Assembly: GCA_045595795.1 (NCBI GenBank)
Contig: JAZOBC010000065.1
Coordinates: 1-18,585, forward strand
DNA length: 18,585 nt
Direction: 5' to 3'
Source: UMGS755 sp045595795
Lineage (GTDB): Bacteria; Bacillota; Clostridia; UBA1381; UBA9506
Numbering within the stretch: the stretch's first letter is position 1; each line of letters opens with the position of its first letter. This document shows, one piece after another, positions 12,964-18,585 of the stretch. The position numbers and the translations under genes are program-made. Under the pieces are notes generated by a model, which worked only from the letters and a program-made list of their open reading frames with translations, did not search any database and was not told the origin of the DNA.

Positions 12964-13968
12964 TTATTGAAAAGGATTTACAGATTTTTTAAGGCGTAAA
13001 TCCTCACCGATAAACTGTAATGCCTGGTAACTGCCCATGATGCGACTGATAACGCGCTCGGAGTAGCGGTCGGACAGCTCCTGCATATTTAAATTGGTGT
13101 TAATAATGGTTTTTTTATTGGTAATCAAACGCGAATTTAAAATGTCAAATAACGCCGCGTTGGTATAGGCGGTGGAAAATTCTGCGCCTAAATCGTCTAA
13201 AATCAATAGGTCGCTGTCATAGAGACGCTCAGTTTGTACTTTTAAGTCGGCGATATCCTGTGTGCGCTTGAACTTATAGTCCTCTAAAAGCGAAACAATC
13301 TGGTAGGTGGTTTCATAAATAACGGAAAAGCCTTTTTTAATCAGTTCTTTTGCAATACATGTGGAAAGAAAGGTTTTTCCCAACCCGGAATCGCCCCAAA
13401 ACAAAAGGTTTTTTTCGGTGCGCTCAAAATTATTGATGAAGTCCATGCAGTTTGCCACGATTTTGGTGATGCAGGTGTAAGGAGAATATCCGTATTGAGG
13501 GTCGATTTCCTGAGAATATAATGAATAATCAAAGGTCTTAAAGCTTTGATTTCTCAGCTGTTGCGATAAGTTTGATTTCTCGAACGCCTTCATTACCAAA
13601 CGGCGATTAAAGCATTCGCAGGCTTTGTCACCATGAACGCCGGTGTCCTGACAACGGTCGCACATATAGCGCATCATAAGCTCATCCTCGGCAAAACCGT
13701 TTTCTGCCAGCAGAGCCTTGCGGCGAAGTTGCAGAGATTTTTGACGGTCTCGCAATGAGCTGAGTCTTTGTTGCAGATCCGGCGGATTGGAAACCGCAAT
13801 AGAAATAATGGAAAGACCGGCAGACTGAATTTCCCGGTCAATGGATTCAATCTCAGGCACAGAACGATACACGGCACGGCGGCGCATATTTAAATCTTCC
13901 TGATTGTGGCGACGGAGCTCTTCATATTCACTTTCTACCATCAGATACAGGCTACGTTCATATGCCAT
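12964..13968 (-). CDS. DnaC/DnaI-like replicative helicase loader ATPase
   Basis: A 334-residue AAA+ protein that should load the replicative helicase at origins and restart sites. ATG 13968 lies nine bases after AAGGAG and overlaps the end of the dnaD-like gene by 11 bp, so the two are translationally linked. The N-terminal half is a long charged coiled-coil region (about 10-95), followed by a zinc-binding site CDRCQDTGVHGDKACEC (Cys 103, 106, 117, 119). The ATPase core shows Walker A GDSGLGKTF (192-200), Walker B LLILDDLG (254-261), sensor-like IINTNL and an arginine-finger region RYSERVISRIMG. The zinc motif and length fit the DnaI group of Firmicutes better than plain DnaC. Partner: the DnaD-like protein encoded just upstream. 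Confidence 0.92.
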   Translation of the reverse strand: MAYERSLYLMVESEYEELRRHNQEDLNMRRRAVYRSVPEIESIDREIQSAGLSIISIAVSNPPDLQQRLSSLRDRQKSLQLRRKALLAENGFAEDELMMRYMCDRCQDTGVHGDKACECFNRRLVMKAFEKSNLSQQLRNQSFKTFDYSLYSQEIDPQYGYSPYTCITKIVANCMDFINNFERTEKNLLFWGDSGLGKTFLSTCIAKELIKKGFSVIYETTYQIVSLLEDYKFKRTQDIADLKVQTERLYDSDLLILDDLGAEFSTAYTNAALFDILNSRLITNKKTIINTNLNMQELSDRYSERVISRIMGSYQALQFIGEDLRLKKSVNPFQ

Positions 13969-14950
13969 TGGTCTCTTCTCCTTCAGTTGTTTGAATCAAT
14001 GCCTCGCGGGCACGACGCTCAAGGTCTTCGAAATTATAGCGAGCAGGCTTTTGCTTTTTAGCAGGAGAGGTTTTCTTGGCTGCTTCCTGCGGGGTACTCA
14101 CCTTAGCCTGGGCCCAGGATTCTAAAATTTTATTCATGTAGGCAAAGGAGAGTTTTCCGGTTTGGTTCACGGTGAGCTCAAAGGCTGCTTTTACCATGTC
14201 GGGCGACATGTGGAACTCATTTTGCCAGTTGTTGATATAGGCAAGCTCACGGGTGGAAAGCCGACGTTCTTGGATGCCAAGAAGTGTGCGAATACGGCTT
14301 GTATAGCTCAAAAATTCCTCCCGACGCTTAATGTGATTTTTGGCTTTTTCCACAGTATCAATGCCGGCACTGGTCCATTTACCGGCCTCTTTTTCAATAT
14401 ATTTCATGGAACGCTTGCCTTTGGAAACGTAATATTCAATTAAGACCAAAATAACCTCAATGGGTAATCCGTAATAATCGTGAAAGGAATATAGCAGTTC
14501 TGTGTCGGCAGAACTTAAGCTCTTGCCCAAAATTTGCCCCACAAGTTTATACATTTGACTCATGCGAGGATTTTCTTTGAGTCTCCGGCTGATTTCGGAG
14601 GCTTTGTAACTGGGCTTAAAGGGAACAGTTCCCGGCTTATCAGTGCCGGAGCACGGACAAAACTGAATGTCAAAATCTCCGTCATCAACGCTTGTGAAGT
14701 TGTGGATTTGAATCAAGCCCTGCGAACTGTAAAACAAAAAGGCATTGACTACGTCCATCAGGCTGATTTTTAACGCCTGGGCTATGTAATTGTTCGAAAT
14801 ATCCCGATTGCCCTTTTGATATTGATGCAGTGCGTAGACATACACCGCAAGATAAGTGGGGCAGCCGGCTTCTGCCAAAAGCTCTGCCGCGCGGGCAGGG
14901 AATGGGAGATAGCCTGCATCGGTGTTTGAAATATTAGATTCTAAAATCAT
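13958..14950 (-). CDS. DnaD/DnaB-like primosome protein
   Basis: A 330-residue protein with an N-terminal winged-helix-like region (about 10-85: AELLAEAGCPTYLAVYVYALH, ISNNYIAQALKISLMDVVNAFLFYSSQGLIQI). Two DnaD C-terminal (DDBH2-type) segments follow, about 125-195 (LVGQILGKSLSSADTELLYSFHDYYGLPIEVILVLIEYYV split over two helices, KRSMKYIEKEAGKW) and about 215-290 (ELAYINNWQNEFHMSPDMVKAAFELTV, LSFAYMNKILESW). The tail is lysine-rich. DnaD-type proteins remodel DNA and recruit the helicase loader during initiation, and the loader gene follows with an 11-bp overlap, supporting that role. ATG 14950 lacks an obvious Shine-Dalgarno site, so the exact start is less sure. It begins the dnaD-dnaI-glmU-like-prs-queA strand, from the promoter at 15070-15098. 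Confidence 0.9.
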   Translation of the reverse strand: MILESNISNTDAGYLPFPARAAELLAEAGCPTYLAVYVYALHQYQKGNRDISNNYIAQALKISLMDVVNAFLFYSSQGLIQIHNFTSVDDGDFDIQFCPCSGTDKPGTVPFKPSYKASEISRRLKENPRMSQMYKLVGQILGKSLSSADTELLYSFHDYYGLPIEVILVLIEYYVSKGKRSMKYIEKEAGKWTSAGIDTVEKAKNHIKRREEFLSYTSRIRTLLGIQERRLSTRELAYINNWQNEFHMSPDMVKAAFELTVNQTGKLSFAYMNKILESWAQAKVSTPQEAAKKTSPAKKQKPARYNFEDLERRAREALIQTTEGEETNGI

Positions 14951-15069
14951 GGTTTAACACCGTTACTTTCTTATGTATCATTTTGAATTTAGCAAGAAAT
15001 CCGCAAAAAACTGCCTGTTTTTGTGTTTTGTCTTATCTTGCCTGCGGTACTTTTTTTACATATATTTTT

Positions 15070-15098
15070 ATTATAACACATCTGTGACAAAAATGCAA
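15070..15098 (-). promoter_or_regulatory. Promoter of the dnaD-dnaI cluster
   Basis: On the minus strand: TTGCAT (15098-15093), a 17-bp spacer and perfect TATAAT (15075-15070). It gives a leader of about 110 nt with no recognised riboswitch. Confidence 0.75.
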
Positions 15099-15121
15099 AG
15101 CCCAAATCGCATTTTAGCAAA

Positions 15122-15165
15122 AAAAAATACCACGTCAGCGCAAGAGCAGTAACGTGGTATTTTTT
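15122..15165 (-). terminator. Terminator of rpsO
   Basis: A perfect 14-bp stem AAAAAATACCACGT with ACGTGGTATTTTTT around a 16-nt loop. Read on the minus strand it ends in a run of seven T about 27 bp after the rpsO stop. The stem is symmetric, so it could also work in reverse. Confidence 0.88.
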
Positions 15166-15191
15166 GAACTTTGCAAGGCAAAGCATCATAC

Positions 15192-15455
15192 TTATTTTCT
15201 TAAGCCTAATTTTTCAACGATAGCACGGTATCTTTCAATGTCAACCTTTGTCAAATAGTTTAAAAGACCTCTGCGCTGACCAACCATTTTCAAAAGACCG
15301 CGTCTTGAATGATGGTCCTTCTTGTAAACTTTCAGGTGCTCATTTAAGTGGTTGATGCGCTCGGTTAAAATAGCGATCTGCACTTCGGGAGAACCTGTGT
15401 CGGTCTCGTGGATTTTGTACTTTGCGATGATTTCTTGTTTTACTTCGGGTCTCAT
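15192..15455 (-). CDS. rpsO: 30S ribosomal protein S15
   Basis: An 87-residue S15, which binds the three-way junction of helices 20-22 in 16S rRNA and helps 30S assembly and subunit bridging. ATG 15455 lies eight bases after AGGAGG (15469-15464). The protein shows HETDTGSPEVQIAILTERINHLNEHLKVYKKDHHSRRGLLKMVG split over its helices, then QRRGLLNYL, the RNA-contacting signature. Length is normal. It is monocistronic, between its own promoter (15551-15579) and terminator. The leader contains a structured element that resembles an S15 binding site, so autoregulation is likely. In many bacteria pnp follows rpsO; here the dnaD cluster does. Confidence 0.97.
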   Translation of the reverse strand: MRPEVKQEIIAKYKIHETDTGSPEVQIAILTERINHLNEHLKVYKKDHHSRRGLLKMVGQRRGLLNYLTKVDIERYRAIVEKLGLRK

Positions 15456-15489
15456 GGATAAATCCTCCTAAAAAATTAAATTCTCCGAA

Positions 15490-15535
15490 CCCCGAGCAAA
15501 GGGTCATGTTTTGAGGTGGCACCCCAAGCCCGGAA
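15490..15535 (-). promoter_or_regulatory. Probable S15 autoregulatory leader hairpin
   Basis: On the minus strand CCGGGC (15533-15528) pairs with GCTCGG (15497-15492), including a G-U pair stacked on a G-C pair. Next come a TTG/TTT internal loop and GGGT (15524-15521) pairing with ACCC (15504-15501). The 16-nt apical loop contains CACCTC, whose CCTC could pair with GAGG of the rpsO AGGAGG. The GU/GC pair and the position just before rpsO match known S15 regulatory RNAs. Confidence 0.62.
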
Positions 15536-15550
15536 GATGGAACAAAAGAT

Positions 15551-15579
15551 ATTTTAGCATAAAAGTCGGAGATTGTAAA
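15551..15579 (-). promoter_or_regulatory. Promoter of rpsO
   Basis: On the minus strand: TTTACA (15579-15574), a 17-bp spacer and TAAAAT (15556-15551), with an extended TGC before the -10. It gives a leader of about 90 nt. Confidence 0.82.
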
Positions 15580-15666
15580 GTATTTTTTCAAAAAATTTTT
15601 CTCTTTCAGCAGAGCCTTGTGTTGACCTTAAACGAAGCAGTATATTCTGTTTGATAAAACAGGCAG

Positions 15667-15711
15667 AAAAAAAGCATAATAAAAGCAAAACTACTGTCAC
15701 CTTTATCATGC
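15667..15711 (-). terminator. Terminator of veg
   Basis: On the minus strand GCATGATAAA (15711-15702) pairs with TTTATTATGC (15683-15674), with one G-U pair, followed by a run of seven T. It overlaps the veg stop codon. Confidence 0.7.
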
Positions 15712-15975
15712 AATTACGAGCTTGGAATCTAAAACCGTTATCTCAATGGATTTTGTTAAAATATCAGCATAGCTGAAGGAAATGGTGCGTTCTGTATTGG
15801 CAAACTCAGAGACACTGTCAAGTGAGACGATGAAGATGGAAGCATAGGTCTCCTTGAGGTAGCCGTGGCGAATAATTTCACGATTTCTGCCGCGTTTGGC
15901 AGCTAAACGGATTCGTTTTCCTTCATTTTGCGAAAGAAGTGTTTTTACGCGCTGAATATCAGCCTTTTCGATCAC
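15706..15975 (-). CDS. veg: Veg family protein
   Basis: An 89-residue VEG (DUF1021) protein. It begins at a GTG (15975), seven bases after AGGAGG. Family features are the N-terminal helix IEKADIQRVKTLLSQNEGKRIRLAAKRGRNR and the beta-rich rest (GYLKETYASIFIVSLD, TERTISFSYADILTKSIEITV). In Bacillus subtilis, Veg comes from one of the strongest vegetative promoters and affects biofilm formation by interfering with SinR. No SinR or matrix gene is here, so that role cannot be assumed. The promoter is again near-perfect (TTGACA, 17 bp, TACAAT). The gene is monocistronic and divergent from yceD. Confident family call. Confidence 0.95.
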   Translation of the reverse strand: MIEKADIQRVKTLLSQNEGKRIRLAAKRGRNREIIRHGYLKETYASIFIVSLDSVSEFANTERTISFSYADILTKSIEITVLDSKLVIA

Positions 15976-16008
15976 GACTCTACCTCCTCATACAAGATTT
16001 ACCATTTT

Positions 16009-16037
16009 ATTGTAGCATATCCTTATTATATTGTCAA
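16009..16037 (-). promoter_or_regulatory. Strong promoter of veg
   Basis: On the minus strand: TTGACA (16037-16032), a 17-bp spacer and TACAAT (16014-16009), with an extended TGC motif. It starts transcription about 25-30 bp before the GTG codon. Confidence 0.9.
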
Positions 16038-16147
16038 GCAAAGTTACAATTTCTGTAAGGTTTCGGCGATTTTGATATTATTTATGGATGTTTTTGGCGA
16101 ATATGCCGAAAAAAGAGTACAATCGGAGTCAAAGTGAGATTAAGATG

Positions 16148-16169
16148 AAACAAGGGTTCTTGTTTTTTT
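16148..16169 (+). terminator. Orphan terminator-like hairpin in the veg-yceD gap
   Basis: AAACAAG (16148-16154), loop GGTT, CTTGTTT (16159-16165), then TTTT. The stem is short and AT-rich. It lies upstream of the yceD promoter with no plus-strand gene before it. It could insulate yceD or end a small transcript. Confidence 0.35.
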
Positions 16170-16195
16170 CTTTTGGAAAAAAGCTGAAAAAAAGG

Positions 16196-16224
16196 TTGAC
16201 AACAGAGGTTTAATTCGATATAAT
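16196..16224 (+). promoter_or_regulatory. Promoter of yceD-rpmF
   Basis: Perfect TTGACA (16196-16201), a 17-bp spacer and perfect TATAAT (16219-16224). It rules out any yceD start codon upstream of about 16232. Confidence 0.93.
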
Positions 16225-16247
16225 TGTTAGATAGGGGAGTGGGTGCT

Positions 16248-16745
16248 GTGATTTTTGATGTACAAACAATTTTAAAAACTGACGGCGCACGCGTTCCGGT
16301 TCAAGGGAAAGTTGCTTTGCCGGAGGATTTTCAGAATATGGAAATCTCTTTTGCAGAAGATGCTGTTTTTTCCGGTACATTGGAAAACATCGGCGGCGTT
16401 TTAGAACTCAGTGGCGATGTGAGTGGAAGCTTTACGGTTCCTTGTGCGCGCTGCATGAAAGAAGTAGCGGAAAACTACCGGGTTTCAGTCAATGAAACTC
16501 TGGCTCATGAAGATGCTGAGGTTTCCGACCGCGATGATGTGATTCCGTTTTCAGGCAACAGTGTGGACTTAGGCAGTGCAATCTGGCCGAATGTGTTACT
16601 TGCCCTTGGCACCAAGTACTTATGCAAGCCTGACTGTAAGGGTTTGTGTCCAATGTGCGGTGTCGACCTGAACGAAGCATCCTGCAATTGTAAGCATGAT
16701 GACATTGACCCGAGACTGGCAGGTCTTGCCGATCTGCTTAAGTAA
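16248..16745 (+). CDS. yceD: YceD/DUF177 family protein
   Basis: A 165-residue protein. The start is GTG 16248, nine bases after GGGGAG (16233-16238); a longer frame from TTG 16224 would begin inside the -10 box. The pattern is that of DUF177: an N-terminal beta-rich part (residues 1-75) with PCARCMKEVAENY, and a C-terminal cysteine cluster C-K-P-D-C-K-G-L-C-P-M-C-G then CNC (Cys 126, 130, 134, 137, 146, 148), which should bind zinc. YceD precedes rpmF in most bacteria, as here, and the family is linked by genetics and co-occurrence to 23S rRNA accumulation and large-subunit assembly. It shares the promoter with rpmF, 60 bp downstream. Firm family call; molecular role still poorly defined. 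Confidence 0.93.
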   Translation: MIFDVQTILKTDGARVPVQGKVALPEDFQNMEISFAEDAVFSGTLENIGGVLELSGDVSGSFTVPCARCMKEVAENYRVSVNETLAHEDAEVSDRDDVIPFSGNSVDLGSAIWPNVLLALGTKYLCKPDCKGLCPMCGVDLNEASCNCKHDDIDPRLAGLADLLK

Positions 16746-16805
16746 ATTTTGTAAATTATGGTCTGTGGGGGAACCCGTGACCTGATGATTTAGGAGGTGT
16801 AGCAA

Positions 16806-16985
16806 ATGGCAGTACCAAAGAGAAGAACCTCAAAAGCAAAACGCGATCAGAGAAGAGCTAACTGGAAGCTGGCGGTTCCGGGCATCATCGCTTGCCCTCG
16901 CTGCGGTGAATTTATTATGCCCCACAGAGTCTGCAAAGCCTGCGGATACTATAAGGGCAAGGAAGTAATCGCCAAGGCTGAATAA
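16806..16985 (+). CDS. rpmF: 50S ribosomal protein L32
   Basis: A 59-residue L32. ATG 16806 lies eight bases after AGGAGG (16792-16797). It begins MAVPKRRTSKAKRDQRRANW, the classic basic N-terminus that threads into 23S rRNA. The zinc ribbon is of the C+ type: CPRCGEFIMPHRVCKACG has all four cysteines, so this copy needs zinc. It ends KGKEVIAKAE. It follows yceD in the conserved order and is itself followed by a terminator (17001-17035). Length is normal. A zinc-independent paralogue, if any, is not in this window. Confidence 0.97.
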   Translation: MAVPKRRTSKAKRDQRRANWKLAVPGIIACPRCGEFIMPHRVCKACGYYKGKEVIAKAE

Positions 16986-17000
16986 TTCGATTTTGCTTAC

Positions 17001-17035
17001 AAATAGAGAAGGCGATTCGTCTTCTCTATTTTTGT
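17001..17035 (+). terminator. Terminator of yceD-rpmF
   Basis: AAATAGAGAAGGC (17001-17013) pairs with GTCTTCTCTATTT (17019-17031), with one G-T mismatch-type wobble, and is followed by a short T-rich tail. The T-run is brief, so read-through into the DUF512 gene is possible. Confidence 0.75.
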
Positions 17036-17080
17036 AAGGGTTTCTTTTTGAAACAATGCACTGACTTGGAGGTGTATGAC

Positions 17081-18436
17081 GTGCAGTATCGGGCAGAAGT
17101 TTCGGATGTGATTCCGGGTAGTATTGCAGTGGAATTAGGCATTGAGCCGGGTGATATCATTTGCAAAATTAACGGCCGTCGCATTGCAGATTTTTTAGAT
17201 TATCAGTTTTTGTCCGCGTCACCTGCGATTGTCATGCAGGTCCGAAAGAAAAACGGCGGAGAGATTGAGTTTGAAATTGAAAATGAAGAACTGGAGGATT
17301 TGGGCATTGTCTTTCAGAACATGCTGTTTGACCCGGCAAAAAGCTGCTCCAATCGTTGCATTTTCTGTTTTATTGACCAACTGCCTCCCGATTTGAGAGA
17401 TACCCTTTATTTTAAAGATGATGATTCCAGACTGTCCTTTTTATATGGAAACTATGTAACCATGACGAATATGTCGGAAAAGGATGTTGAGCGTCTGATT
17501 GAATATCGTGTGTCACCGGTGAATATATCGGTTCACACAACGGATATGAAGCTTCGGGAAACGATGCTTCATAATCGTCACGCGGGCAGACTTTTGCGCT
17601 ACATGCAAATGCTCTATGATGGCGATATTTCTATGAACATGCAAATTGTTCTTTGTAAGCATGTGAATGACGGTGAGCAATTAACCAAAACCTTGATGGA
17701 TTTGGCTGCATTTCACCCCAAGGCGGTCAGTGTATCGGTGGTGCCGGTAGGTCTGACACGTTATCGCGAAGGATTATATCCTTTAGAGCCCTTTACCAAA
17801 GAGGATGCAAGCCAAGTTGTTGCGCAGGTTGAGGCCTTGCAGGCGCAATTCTTAGAAACCTTGGGTTCACGATTTGTATATTTGAGTGATGAATTTTATC
17901 TTTTGGCAGAGTTGCCCATACCCTCTGCCGAAGCCTATGAGGATTTTCCTCAAATTGAGAATGGCGTGGGCATGGAAGCCAGCATGGAAGAGGAGTTTTT
18001 GGCGGCACTGGAGGGAAATTATCCCATTGTGGACACAGGAAAAACTGTGGTTGCGACCGGCGAACTTGCCTATCCTTTTATACAAAAGTTGGTTAATTTG
18101 GCAATGGCGAAATATCCGCACTTGCAGGTAGAAGTTGTTCCTGTTAAAAACCACCTGTTTGGCGGAGGTGTTACAGTGGCAGGACTGCTGGGCGGCAAGG
18201 ACTTAATCAATGGTCTTGCAGGCAGACAATTTGACAGGCTGCTGATTACCGCATCTATGCTTAAAGCAGATGAACCGATTTTTTTAGATGATGTAACAGT
18301 TTCAGATGTAGAAGAGGCCTTAGACACAAAGCTTACGGCAAATCAAAATGACGGTTTTGCTTTTTTACAAGCCTTGCTGGGTTGTGAAGAGACGCCGGAG
18401 TGTGACAGATTTTCATATGAATACTTTGAAGTGTAA
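17081..18436 (+). CDS. PDZ / radical-SAM / DUF512 protein
   Basis: A 451-residue cytoplasmic protein. I choose GTG 17081, eight bases after GGAGG (17068-17072); a longer frame from TTG 17048 has no site. The N-terminal PDZ-like domain (about 1-70) shows VIPGSIAVELGIEPGDIICKINGRRI. Next comes a radical-SAM-like cluster motif CSNRCIFC (Cys 89, 93, 96), an unusual C-x3-C-x2-C spacing that fits the family, then FIDQLPPDLRDTLYFKDDDSRLSFLYGNYVT in segments. The DUF512 C-terminal region (about 250-435) includes VPVGLTRYREGLYPLEPF and FGGGVTVAGLLGGKDL. The family is widespread in Clostridia and other Firmicutes, usually just before der, as here. Its reaction is unknown; ribosome or tRNA maturation is suggested only by neighbourhood. 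No promoter of its own is obvious. Confidence 0.93.
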   Translation: MQYRAEVSDVIPGSIAVELGIEPGDIICKINGRRIADFLDYQFLSASPAIVMQVRKKNGGEIEFEIENEELEDLGIVFQNMLFDPAKSCSNRCIFCFIDQLPPDLRDTLYFKDDDSRLSFLYGNYVTMTNMSEKDVERLIEYRVSPVNISVHTTDMKLRETMLHNRHAGRLLRYMQMLYDGDISMNMQIVLCKHVNDGEQLTKTLMDLAAFHPKAVSVSVVPVGLTRYREGLYPLEPFTKEDASQVVAQVEALQAQFLETLGSRFVYLSDEFYLLAELPIPSAEAYEDFPQIENGVGMEASMEEEFLAALEGNYPIVDTGKTVVATGELAYPFIQKLVNLAMAKYPHLQVEVVPVKNHLFGGGVTVAGLLGGKDLINGLAGRQFDRLLITASMLKADEPIFLDDVTVSDVEEALDTKLTANQNDGFAFLQALLGCEETPECDRFSYEYFEV

Positions 18437-18460
18437 GCGTTATGAAGAAGGGATAAAGCT

Positions 18461-18585
18461 ATGACAAAACCCGTAGTTGCCATTATTGGCAGACCCAACG
18501 TGGGAAAATCGACGTTGTTTAATAAAATTGTGGGCTCGCGTATTTCCATTGTGGATGATACACCGGGTGTAACCCGTGACAGAAT
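18461..18585 (+). CDS. der: Ribosome-assembly GTPase Der (EngA), N-terminal part only
   Basis: The first 41 codons of Der, cut by the window end. ATG 18461 follows AAGGG (18447-18451) and lies 24 bp after the DUF512 stop, so the two are probably co-transcribed. The visible residues TKPVVAIIGRPNVGKSTLFN hold the first P-loop (GRPNVGKST). They are followed by KIVGSRISIVDDTPGVTRDR, with the switch I / G2 region typical of the first G domain of EngA. Der has two tandem GTPase domains and a KH-like domain and helps assemble the 50S subunit. The order DUF512-der is common in Clostridia. Everything after residue 41 is outside the window. Confidence 0.95.
   Translation, partial: MTKPVVAIIGRPNVGKSTLFNKIVGSRISIVDDTPGVTRDR

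Noticed and set aside
17867..18154. 95-residue frame antisense to the DUF512 gene
   Set aside because: A shadow of a conserved coding region with no start signal.
1..18585. CRISPR array, phage genes or toxin-antitoxin pair
   Set aside because: No regularly spaced repeats, integrase, structural phage genes or small paired frames with ribosome binding sites were found.

Overview
The window is a stretch of core chromosome from a low-GC, Gram-positive, spore-forming anaerobe of the class Clostridia. The evidence is an intact pro-sigma-K gene, the ylxM-ffh-rpsP-khpA and yceD-rpmF orders, veg, a DnaD/DnaI-type primosome pair, rubrerythrin, strong AGGAGG ribosome binding sites and Firmicutes-type TTGACA/TATAAT promoters. 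Genus and order cannot be fixed from sequence reading alone.

Layout. Positions 1-2776 are the accessory-looking, more AT-rich part: a small two-helix membrane protein with its own terminator, an IS1595-like transposase with an unusually large internal segment, and an MmcQ/YjbR-DUF3795 fusion protein. Positions 2934-5369 form the signal-recognition/ribosome operon (ylxM, ffh, rpsP, khpA) behind a near-consensus promoter, ending at a terminator shared with the convergent sigK gene. At 6206-6504 a promoter, tRNA-Ser(UGA), tRNA-Ser(GCU) and a terminator follow. Immediately downstream the last third of tRNA-Ser(GCU) and its terminator are repeated, with a compact GC-rich structured islet of about 170 bp between the copies. 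Then come an AllA-like (ureidoglycolate lyase family) gene and rubrerythrin, each with its own promoter.

Positions 8195-15975 are almost all on the minus strand. In transcription order they are veg, rpsO (with a probable S15 autoregulatory leader), dnaD-like, dnaI/dnaC-like, a free-standing GlmU-type acetyltransferase domain, prs, queA, and a large secreted GH26-like glycosidase with copper-amine-oxidase-N (stalk) repeats. From 16196 to the end the plus strand carries yceD (DUF177), rpmF, a PDZ/radical-SAM/DUF512 protein and the first 41 codons of der (engA).

Most genes are housekeeping: protein targeting and translation (ffh, rpsP, khpA, rpmF, rpsO, queA, two tRNA-Ser), replication initiation (dnaD, dnaI), PRPP and UDP-GlcNAc supply (prs, GlmU-like), ribosome assembly (der) and late sporulation (sigK). 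The parts most worth a second look are the tRNA-Ser duplication with its GC-rich core, the rpsO leader with a visible GU/GC motif and possible Shine-Dalgarno pairing, the GlmU acetyltransferase without its uridylyltransferase half, and the secreted GH26-like protein. I saw no CRISPR array, phage module or convincing new multi-gene defence system.
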